From DASRCB01 sp035653295 (GTDB lineage Bacteria; Acidobacteriota; Terriglobia; Bryobacterales; Bryobacteraceae): a stretch of DNA of 46,448 nucleotides. Shown here piece by piece: positions 1 to 5,970 of the stretch. Both the position numbers and the translations under genes were made by a program. Location: the NCBI GenBank assembly GCA_035653295.1, contig DASRCB010000237.1, forward strand, positions 1-46,448. Reading direction: 5' to 3'. A model generated the notes under the pieces. That model was not told where the DNA came from and searched no databases. It worked only from the letters and a program-made list of their open reading frames with translations. Positions within the stretch are counted from its first letter, which is position 1, and each line of letters begins with the position of its first letter.

Positions 1-414
1 CTTCGCTTTGACGTATTTCGGCGTGAAGAAGAGCTCCTCGGCATACATCAGCAGCACGCCGTGGCGGCGGCAGACGTCAATCATTTCGTCCGCCTCCTCC
101 ATGGTCATGCACAGCGGCTTTTCGCAGACCACGTGCTTGCCGGCGCGCGCGATATCGATGGTCATCTGCGCGTGGAGATAGTTCGGAGCGGTGATGGTCA
201 CCATCTCGATGTCGGGCTCGCGCAGCATCTCGTGGTAGTCGAGGAACACGCGGGGGATGCCGTATTTGCGGGCCATCGCTTCCGCGTTTCCTGGAGTGGG
301 CGACGCGACGGCCACAACCTCGGCCTCCTCCGGCATGATCTGGAACGATGCGGCATGAATATCGGCCTCGAACTGCGAGCCGATAATGCCCACTTTGACT
401 TTGCCCTGAGCCAT
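1..414 (-). CDS. Gfo/Idh/MocA family oxidoreductase, 3' part missing
   Basis: This is the N-terminal 138 codons of an NAD(P)-dependent Gfo/Idh/MocA oxidoreductase. The frame is open to the window edge, so the C-terminal substrate domain is missing. A Rossmann start is visible (KVGIIGSQFEADIH, residues 7-20), followed by the family hallmark EKP at residues 98-100 (VVCEKPLCMT), whose lysine is normally catalytic. The ATG at 414 is chosen because the Rossmann strand begins a few residues later; an upstream ATG lies in another frame. No strong ribosome binding site is seen. Family members oxidise sugar or inositol-type substrates in the cytoplasm, but the substrate cannot be told from this half. 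It is the last gene of the minus-strand run that begins at 2678, 40 bp after the MerT-like gene, and could be a read-through passenger. Confidence 0.9.
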   Translation of the reverse strand, partial: MAQGKVKVGIIGSQFEADIHAASFQIMPEEAEVVAVASPTPGNAEAMARKYGIPRVFLDYHEMLREPDIEMVTITAPNYLHAQMTIDIARAGKHVVCEKPLCMTMEEADEMIDVCRRHGVLLMYAEELFFTPKYVKAK

Positions 415-454
415 CGCGTGCCAGCATAGCACGCGATTTTCTTATTCCGATCTT

Positions 455-883
455 CTATCCGAAGCGCATCAGCAGCGGACCGAGGACGAATGCGCTGAAA
501 ACACCAATCCCGTAAATCGCGGCCGATGTCCAGAGAACGATTCTGCTGAACCGGCTCGCGGCCGCGCACGTTTCCGGCATGTCCGCCGGGCACGCGCCTC
601 GCTGCTGCTGCAAACGCGGGGCGATCCGGTACACATAGAGCACGTTGCCCGCGATGAGCAGACCCGCCGTAAGAAAAACCCAGTTCTTATGCCGGGAAAG
701 CGAGACCAGCCAGGGCGCCGCGGACAATAAGGACGCCATTGTGGCCCCAAGCCCCACGAGCACCAGAAGCGATGGCAGCGCGCAGCACAGGAGCGTACCA
801 AATGACGTGAACAGCGAGATGTAGCTCAGAGCGTTGCCCGCCCAATGTTGTTCAAAAGAACGATCCATGCCTCCCTCGTTCAC
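455..883 (-). CDS. MerT-like inner-membrane metal transport protein
   Basis: A 142-residue protein with three predicted membrane helices (about 22-53, 68-88 and 115-139). A vicinal cysteine pair lies in the first helix (C33-C34, context LLCCALP), and two more cysteines (C98, C106) lie in the loop between helices 2 and 3. That is the cysteine plan of MerT, which takes Hg(II) from MerP and passes it inward. The GTG start at 883 overlaps the stop of the upstream MerP-like gene by four bases (GTGA), implying translational coupling. A GGAGG lies about 10 nt before it; an ATG at 868 is the alternative. No merA or merB is visible downstream, so the metal could be mercury or another soft metal. Identification rests on topology and cysteine placement; overall sequence similarity was not testable. 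Confidence 0.72.
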   Translation of the reverse strand: MNEGGMDRSFEQHWAGNALSYISLFTSFGTLLCCALPSLLVLVGLGATMASLLSAAPWLVSLSRHKNWVFLTAGLLIAGNVLYVYRIAPRLQQQRGACPADMPETCAAASRFSRIVLWTSAAIYGIGVFSAFVLGPLLMRFG

Positions 884-1365
884 TGACGCACCGCCTCCAC
901 CTGCAGCGGTACGATCGCCTTCGCGTCCTTGCCCGGCGTCAGCGCCCCATCCACGGTTACCGTCCGTCCCCCTGTTGCCTTCAGTTGCTGAGCGATACCC
1001 GGCGCGGCGCTGACCGGGAACACCTCGTTACTGCCGCTCACCCTGAACTGGTCTCCGGCGCCGAGGACCTCACCGCGCACGCTGACGCGCGTCGTTTTCG
1101 GAGTGTTGCCATTCCTGCGAATCACATTCCAAAGCTGGGCGGGCCGAACCGTGTTTCCGGCTTTGAGCCTGACGGTGGCCAGCCCCTTGTTGAGGCTGAC
1201 ATCGACGGACTCAACGCCAGGAACCTTCATCAGTCCTACGCGCACGGCGTAGGCGCAGGTCATTCAATCCATGCCAAAGATGGTGATGTCCATCTGCAGG
1301 AACTCGGCCCTGCCGCACACCGACAGCGCTGCTGCAAGGAACAGTGTGGCGCAACTCTTTTTCAT
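880..1365 (-). CDS. MerP-like HMA-domain selenoprotein (in-frame UGA = Sec34)
   Basis: Read from the ATG at 1365 (GGAG about 7 nt upstream), the frame runs 33 codons through a signal peptide (MKKSCATLFLAAALSVC) and an HMA first strand (MDITIFGMD). It then meets TGA at 1266-1264 and continues open for 127 more codons. The residues around the TGA read GMD-[TGA]-MTC, so the stop sits exactly on the first cysteine of the GMxCxxC metal-binding motif (G31, M32, U34, C37). The rest of the HMA fold follows (KVPGVESVDVSL), then a C-terminal extension of about 85 residues rich in beta-type sequence. A perfect 7-bp stem with a 5-nt loop follows the TGA at SECIS distance. Selenoprotein versions of MerP/HMA proteins are known from metagenomic surveys. 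The gene lies 12 bp after the barrel gene and overlaps the MerT-like gene. The likely role is periplasmic binding and hand-off of soft metal. A pseudogene or sequencing error is the alternative, but is unlikely given the exact motif position and the hairpin. Confidence 0.85.
1235..1253 (-). promoter_or_regulatory. Putative bacterial SECIS element
   Basis: On the minus strand, ten bases after the TGA at 1266-1264, CCTACGC and GCGTAGG form a perfect 7-bp stem around the loop CGTGC. The apical loop begins 17 nt after the TGA and has G then T as its second and third bases. Bacterial SECIS hairpins are described with a loop 16-37 nt from the UGA and a G near the loop start. All of this is read directly; SelB binding is inferred. 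Confidence 0.75.
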
Positions 1366-1377
1366 TCCGTTACTCCT

Positions 1378-2217
1378 CTAAAAGAACCAGGTAAGATTGA
1401 CTGCGACGCGAACGCGCTCCCGCGGAAAAATCGGAGCGACGTCCTGGTAAACGGCGAACTGAACACCGCCGGAGACGGCGTAGTTCTTATAAACACCCAG
1501 CGCGGTCGGGCCTGCAAAGACCTGGTTGCCCCGGCTTCCAGGGACATCCACTCCGGCGTGCTCAAGCGCACCCGCGCGTTCACCGGTGCATTCGCCAAAG
1601 ATCCGCCAGTCCCAGCCGTTGTCTTTCCGCCAACTCTCAGGACGATACGCATACGCGAAGCTGTAGAACAGCAGATCGGGCCGTCGCTCGCCGCGCGATT
1701 GCGCGTATCGCTGATATGTCGCTCCGGCCCAGACATAGTGGGCGCGGGAGGCCAGCCCGGACACGATTCCAGCCAGCGCGCCTGGCCTTCGGCTCGAGCC
1801 TTTTAGCGCGCCGCTGTCCGCCTGCGGCCCCGGCACAAGCAGCCCGCCGATGGCCGTGGTCTCGAAACGCTTGCCCACACCCACGTCGCGCCTCTGAAAG
1901 CGCCAGAGTCCCAGCGCCTCGAAGTCGCCGCCCATCGGTGTGGTCGACGCTGTTCGGGAATTGATGAAGGGCTCCTGCTGGAAAACGATCGGGGCAGACA
2001 GTGAGACCTTGAAGTTCTCTGTCACTCCGTACCCCAGCGTTCCGCGGTACATGGTCCCGCCGCCCATGCCGTAGCGGCCCATGACGCTGCTATCGAAACT
2101 GAAGCCGCCCCGCGGGTTGGTGGGCGTTGCAAGGGCGAACACCGGGCCATGACCTGACGCTTGTGCGAGCCTCAGCGACAACGCCGTTATAAGGACAAAT
2201 GCATGCGTTCCTTTCAT
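1378..2217 (-). CDS. Putative outer-membrane beta-barrel protein of the metal operon
   Basis: A 279-residue protein starting at the ATG at 2217, which has a strong AGGAGG 6 nt upstream; a longer frame to 2244 exists but lacks this site. A signal peptide (MKGTHAFVLITALSLRLAQASG) is followed by alternating aromatic/polar strands rich in glycine (GRYGMGGGTMYRGTLGYGV), and the chain ends in aromatic WFF. Together these are typical of outer-membrane barrels inserted by the BAM machinery. The first mature residues include a GH-P segment possibly exposed to the periplasm. It resembles the transporter-like or MetA-pathway type barrels found beside metal genes in Acidobacteriota. It sits between the Cys-rich protein and the MerP-like selenoprotein and may serve as the operon's outer-membrane pore. 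The specific substrate is not deducible. Confidence 0.7.
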   Translation of the reverse strand: MKGTHAFVLITALSLRLAQASGHGPVFALATPTNPRGGFSFDSSVMGRYGMGGGTMYRGTLGYGVTENFKVSLSAPIVFQQEPFINSRTASTTPMGGDFEALGLWRFQRRDVGVGKRFETTAIGGLLVPGPQADSGALKGSSRRPGALAGIVSGLASRAHYVWAGATYQRYAQSRGERRPDLLFYSFAYAYRPESWRKDNGWDWRIFGECTGERAGALEHAGVDVPGSRGNQVFAGPTALGVYKNYAVSGGVQFAVYQDVAPIFPRERVRVAVNLTWFF

Positions 2218-2297
2218 GCTGACCTCCTGAGAAGCAAAGAACACGCAATGCGGCAGCCCAGGGGCATGCCGCGTCGCGCCAGGCGATGCAGGAACGA

Positions 2298-2678
2298 TCA
2301 GATCAGGAATGTGGCGTTGACGGCCTGGACGTCCGGTGGAGAAGGATCGATTCGCGACTCGAATGCCCGCACCTGAACCAGCGTGCAGTCATGGTCCATC
2401 AAAGGCCCCGCGATGGACGGCAGGACCGCCGGATGCGGAAGCGTATGGGAGTTCCCGCCGCGATCGAACGGCAGTCGGTTGCAGTCCCTCTTTTCAGGTC
2501 TCGACGGACTCCTGCCTGGACGCTCGCACTGTCCTGATTTGTTGCAGCAGGACCGGTGCGCGCCGGGAAACATGAAGTACTGTTCGCAGGAGATGCAGCC
2601 GCCCCACATAGACGTGGTCACGATCAGGAGCGACAGCAACGAACTGGCGACGCTTCTGAGCACCTCTGGTCCTAACAT
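2298..2678 (-). CDS. Cysteine-rich exported hypothetical protein, first gene of the metal operon
   Basis: A 126-residue protein with a hydrophobic N-terminal segment (about residues 8-25) followed at once by a cysteine cluster: C28-x-x-C31, a C44-C45 pair and C51 (GGCISCEQYFMFPG, then SCCNKSGQC), with C66 and C98 further on. I do not recognise a named family, but the CxxC / CC / C arrangement after an export signal suggests metal or thiol chemistry outside the cytoplasm. It leads the minus-strand set with the barrel, MerP-like and MerT-like genes, 80 bp before the barrel. The ATG at 2678 is the start used; a GTG five codons in is also possible. Its 49-bp upstream gap to the sulfatase-like gene must contain the operon promoter, and a CATAAT just before the ATG is a weak -10 candidate. 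Confidence 0.65.
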   Translation of the reverse strand: MLGPEVLRSVASSLLSLLIVTTSMWGGCISCEQYFMFPGAHRSCCNKSGQCERPGRSPSRPEKRDCNRLPFDRGGNSHTLPHPAVLPSIAGPLMDHDCTLVQVRAFESRIDPSPPDVQAVNATFLI

Positions 2679-2727
2679 TATGCCGCATGTCGCCGCCCCG
2701 AGAGATCATGGTCTTAGCGCTGACTTG

Positions 2728-4413
2728 ATGTCTGTTTCGTTTCGATGGTTCGCTGCCCTCTGTGCGTTCCCTCTGCTCGCCATCGCCGCGCCACGAACGC
2801 CGGTAATCCTCATCTCCATTGACACGCTGCGGGCCGATCACCTGAGCGCATACGGATATCGCGCCGTCCGTACTCCCAATCTCGATGCCTACGCCGAGCA
2901 CGGCACGTTATTTGAACATGCCGACGCGCAGGTTCCGCTGACGCTTCCCTCGCACGCGTCACTACTCACATCCACATACCCCTTCGAAAATCGGATCGAG
3001 GAGAATGCCGAGCCCGTTCCCGCCGGAGCGGCAACGCTCGCGTCCGCGCTGCGGGCCAACGGGTACGCGACCGCGGCTTTCGTGTCCAGCGTGTTCCTCG
3101 AAAAACAAATGGGGCTTGATAACGGGTTTGACTTCTACGACAGCCCGTTTCATTACACCGTCCTTTCAGCGCTGTCGGGATCGATGTTCTTCGGAGACAC
3201 GAGCCGCAATCCGTACGCCGGTTCGGACCGGCGCGTCGGCGGTTTGACCGTTCTTGCCGCCGAGCAGTGGCTCGAAGCGCATCGCGATGAGCCCGTGTTC
3301 GCCTTCCTTCATCTGTACGACATGCACCGGCCGTGGCGTCTTCCGCCGGGCTTCTCGCCATCGGCCGGCGTGAAGGGCTACGACGCGCAGCTCGAATATG
3401 AGGACCACATCCTCGGCTCGTTTCGCAGGTTCCTGGCCGAGCGCGGCTGGTGGGACCGTTCGCTCGTCGTGCTGCTGGCCGATCATGGCGAAAGCCTCGG
3501 CGAACACGGCGAGGCTAACCACGGATATTTCATTTACGAGAGCACGCTGGCCGTTCCGCTGATCATTCACTGGCCATCAGGCGTGTACCCGCCGAAGGTC
3601 GACGTGCCGGCAGGTCTGATCGACGTGGCGCCGACAATCCTCGATTACCTGCGCCTGCCGCAACCGGCTTCGTTCGAAGGGCATTCTTTGCTGGAGAGCG
3701 GCGCGGAGCGCCCGGTCTACGCGGAAAGCATGCACAGCCACGATGCGTTCGGCTGGTCTCCGCTGCGCAGCATTCGCAGCGGCCGCTGGAAATACATCGA
3801 GGCGCCGCATCCCGAGTTGTACGATCTCGCCGCCGATCCGCATGAGCAGCGTAATGTCGTTGCCGCCAACTCCGAGCGCGCCGGCGAACTTCGGTCGCAG
3901 TTATCGAAGCTCCTGGCCCGCTATCCGCCTCATGGCGCGGCGCCCGCGGCGGCCAGACCGGAAACGGCTCTGCTTCAATCGCTGGGATATCTTGCGCCCG
4001 GCCCGCGCTCACATGCCGCCGGCTCGAATGCCGATCCCAAGGATCGCCTGCCCGAGTTCCAGCACTACGAGGACGCTATGATCGACGCCTACGAAGGCCG
4101 CCTGGCGCAGACCATTATCAAACTCCGCGGCATCGTCGCGGCCGATCCGCAAAACACGCTCGCCCGTCGCGATCTCGGAGCCTCCTACCTGGAGCGGCAT
4201 CAGTACGCCCTCGCCCGAGCTCAACTGGAGCGCGTGGCGGCGGTCGCCGCCGGCGATTACATGACGCAGTACGAGCTCGGCATCGCCGACGAGCATCTCG
4301 GTCTGTTGCCGCAGGCTGTGGAGCACCTGCGCACCGCGAGCAGGCTCGCTCCGGATGCCGAGCAGTGCCGGCGCGAGTTGGCGTCAGTCGAGGCCCGGCT
4401 GCGGCCGCGCTGA
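2728..4413 (+). CDS. Sulfatase-like alkaline phosphatase superfamily protein with C-terminal TPRs
   Basis: A 561-residue exported protein. The signal peptide covers about residues 1-20. The sulfatase fold starts at VILISIDTLRADHLSAYGY (metal-binding D32) and continues through LADHGESLGEHGE (about 252), the second metal site. The position where true sulfatases carry C/S-x-P-x-R for formylglycine reads T72-L-P74-S-H, so the expected cysteine, serine and arginine are absent. A threonine nucleophile, as in phospho-transfer members of the superfamily, is plausible. The last 120 residues form TPR-like helices (ALARRDLGASYLERHQYALA). The ATG at 2728 is chosen because the signal peptide follows directly; the frame is open upstream to 2383 but overlaps the divergent Cys-rich gene. 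The activity (phosphodiesterase, phosphoglycerol transferase or sulfatase) is unresolved. Confidence 0.88.
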   Translation: MSVSFRWFAALCAFPLLAIAAPRTPVILISIDTLRADHLSAYGYRAVRTPNLDAYAEHGTLFEHADAQVPLTLPSHASLLTSTYPFENRIEENAEPVPAGAATLASALRANGYATAAFVSSVFLEKQMGLDNGFDFYDSPFHYTVLSALSGSMFFGDTSRNPYAGSDRRVGGLTVLAAEQWLEAHRDEPVFAFLHLYDMHRPWRLPPGFSPSAGVKGYDAQLEYEDHILGSFRRFLAERGWWDRSLVVLLADHGESLGEHGEANHGYFIYESTLAVPLIIHWPSGVYPPKVDVPAGLIDVAPTILDYLRLPQPASFEGHSLLESGAERPVYAESMHSHDAFGWSPLRSIRSGRWKYIEAPHPELYDLAADPHEQRNVVAANSERAGELRSQLSKLLARYPPHGAAPAAARPETALLQSLGYLAPGPRSHAAGSNADPKDRLPEFQHYEDAMIDAYEGRLAQTIIKLRGIVAADPQNTLARRDLGASYLERHQYALARAQLERVAAVAAGDYMTQYELGIADEHLGLLPQAVEHLRTASRLAPDAEQCRRELASVEARLRPR

Positions 4414-4429
4414 ATTGGTGAGATCACCA

Positions 4430-4448
4430 CCGCCGGCCCAAACGGCGG
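4430..4448. terminator. Hairpin between convergent genes
   Basis: CCGCCG and CGGCGG form a perfect 6-bp stem around a 7-nt loop in the 38-bp gap between the convergent sulfatase-like and cytochrome genes. A smaller GGTGA/TCACC palindrome precedes it (4417-4428). There is no T-run, so a bidirectional attenuator or terminator is only suggested. Confidence 0.4.
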
Positions 4449-4451
4449 CCT

Positions 4452-5408
4452 CTACCGCGCCTGCGCGACCTGCTGCCCGGCGAACGGGTTCACCTGATTC
4501 CGTACAGGCTTCTGCTCGTTCAGGAAGTAATAGATGGAATCCAGATCCTCGTCGCTGAGCTGGGCGAAGTTGTGCCACGGCATGACCGTGAACTTCTCCG
4601 GCCACGAGTTCTTATACCTGCGGATCTGCTGTTTGAAGTACGGCAGAGTCCAGCTCCCGATGCCCGTCTGCGCATCGGGAGTGATATTGGCGCTGTACAC
4701 AACTTCGCCGTTGAACTCGAACTGCTGTCCCCCGGCGAAGCGTTTCCCTGGTTCGGGCGTGCCGCGCTGCATCGGCGTGTGGCAATCCTCGCAGCCGGCC
4801 ACGGTGGTGAGATACCGGGCGCGCGCTTCGCGGTTCGACATATCAGGGCTCGGAACCGGTCCATCCAGCGGCTTCGGAGCGGACTTGATCATCAGCCCGA
4901 TGAAGAACGGCGGCTTCATCTTCGGGACCTCATGATGGACAGGCGGCAGCGTATCCAGGTATGCCACCAGCGCCGTGACGTCGTCATCGCTCATGCTGCG
5001 ATAGACCCCGTACGGCATCATGGGGAACAGCGCGCGCCCGTCTTTGTCCACACCTTCGCGGATCGCGCGCATCTTCTCGCCATCGGTCCATGAGCCGATT
5101 CCGGTCTGCTGGTCGGGCGTGATATTGGGGACATCGATCTCGCCGAGCTCCTTGTTGCGGATGCGATTGCCCTGGCCGATGCCCGAATCCAGCACAGCGA
5201 CGAACTTCGCGTCGTGCGCCGAGTGGCAGCCGTCGCAATCGGCCAGATTCCACACTTCGCGGCCGCGCGCGACCATGGCCGGTGTGGCGCTGACACGCAC
5301 CGCCGGCGCGGGGCGCTGCGCCGGTTTGCGCAGCCACAGCCAGCCCACCGCAGCGCCCGCCAGCACAAGCACACCCAGAACGGTGTAACCAATAATCCTT
5401 TTCCACAT
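4452..5408 (-). CDS. Membrane-anchored diheme cytochrome c
   Basis: A 318-residue protein with an N-terminal membrane anchor (about residues 5-26) and two c-type haem sites: C58-D-G-C61-H62 and C206-E-D-C209-H210. Each is followed by a candidate Met axial ligand (M130/M131 in FPMMPYG; M276 in TVMPWH). The two halves repeat the same pattern (NITPD-QTGIGSW occurs in both), showing an internal duplication of a cytochrome c domain. Such proteins face the periplasm and pass electrons, often from alcohol or sugar dehydrogenases, to the respiratory chain. The GMC dehydrogenase with subunit 3 at 8411-10725 is a possible donor, but it is not in the same operon. The gene is convergent with the sulfatase-like gene and 30 bp after the YCII gene. 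Confidence 0.92.
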   Translation of the reverse strand: MWKRIIGYTVLGVLVLAGAAVGWLWLRKPAQRPAPAVRVSATPAMVARGREVWNLADCDGCHSAHDAKFVAVLDSGIGQGNRIRNKELGEIDVPNITPDQQTGIGSWTDGEKMRAIREGVDKDGRALFPMMPYGVYRSMSDDDVTALVAYLDTLPPVHHEVPKMKPPFFIGLMIKSAPKPLDGPVPSPDMSNREARARYLTTVAGCEDCHTPMQRGTPEPGKRFAGGQQFEFNGEVVYSANITPDAQTGIGSWTLPYFKQQIRRYKNSWPEKFTVMPWHNFAQLSDEDLDSIYYFLNEQKPVRNQVNPFAGQQVAQAR

Positions 5409-5438
5409 GACGAAAACGGATTATCGTAACACGCCAGG

Positions 5439-5873
5439 TCAGGATGATTTTTCGCGGCTCTCCAGGTCGGCGCGCAGGCGGTCATACCGCTCCCGCAGCT
5501 CCGGCGTGAGATTCGCTCCGAAGTCCTCGGGCTCATAGATGGGGCGGATGTCGATGTCGGAATCCGAATACATGGGATTCGGGCATTTCTTCACCCACTC
5601 CACTGCCTCTTCCATCGACCGGACCTTCCATAACCAGAAGCCGGCGACCAGTTCCTTCGTCTCGGCGAACGGGCCGTCGGTTACCGTTCGGTTCGGACCC
5701 GAGAAGTGAACGCGTTTTGCTTTCGAGCTGGGCTGCAGCCCTTCGCCCGCCAGCATGATCCCGGCTTTGACCAGCTCTTCGTTGTACCTGCCCATCGCGC
5801 TGATCAACTCCGTTGTTGGAGCAACGCCGGCCTCCGACTCCTTCGTGGCTTTGACCATGACCATGACTCGCAT
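5439..5873 (-). CDS. YCII-related (DGPF) domain protein
   Basis: A 144-residue cytoplasmic protein with the family signature DGPFAETKE at residues 66-74, followed by GFWLW and a C-terminal region with an acidic helix. These YCII-related proteins, often annotated in sigma-factor neighbourhoods (PhnB/DGPF), are small alpha/beta dimers of unknown reaction. The ATG at 5873 has GGAGA about 8 nt upstream. The short N-terminal strand MRVMVMVKATKESEAG fits the usual family start. It lies upstream of and in the same direction as the cytochrome gene (30-bp gap), so cotranscription is possible. No ECF sigma factor is adjacent in this window. Confidence 0.9.
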   Translation of the reverse strand: MRVMVMVKATKESEAGVAPTTELISAMGRYNEELVKAGIMLAGEGLQPSSKAKRVHFSGPNRTVTDGPFAETKELVAGFWLWKVRSMEEAVEWVKKCPNPMYSDSDIDIRPIYEPEDFGANLTPELRERYDRLRADLESREKSS

Positions 5874-5970
5874 TGCAATGTTCTCCGTTATGTGATCTCG
5901 AGCGGATCGGCCGCTCTGTATCAGAGTCGAACGGCGGGGCGGCGGATCGACAGCGGCCGCGCGAAAATTT

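Noticed and set aside
880..1263. A 127-residue frame starting MTCAYAV as an independent protein
   Set aside because: It starts inside the HMA motif, has no ribosome binding site and lacks the signal peptide. The upstream 34 codons have all of these, so the TGA is better read as Sec.
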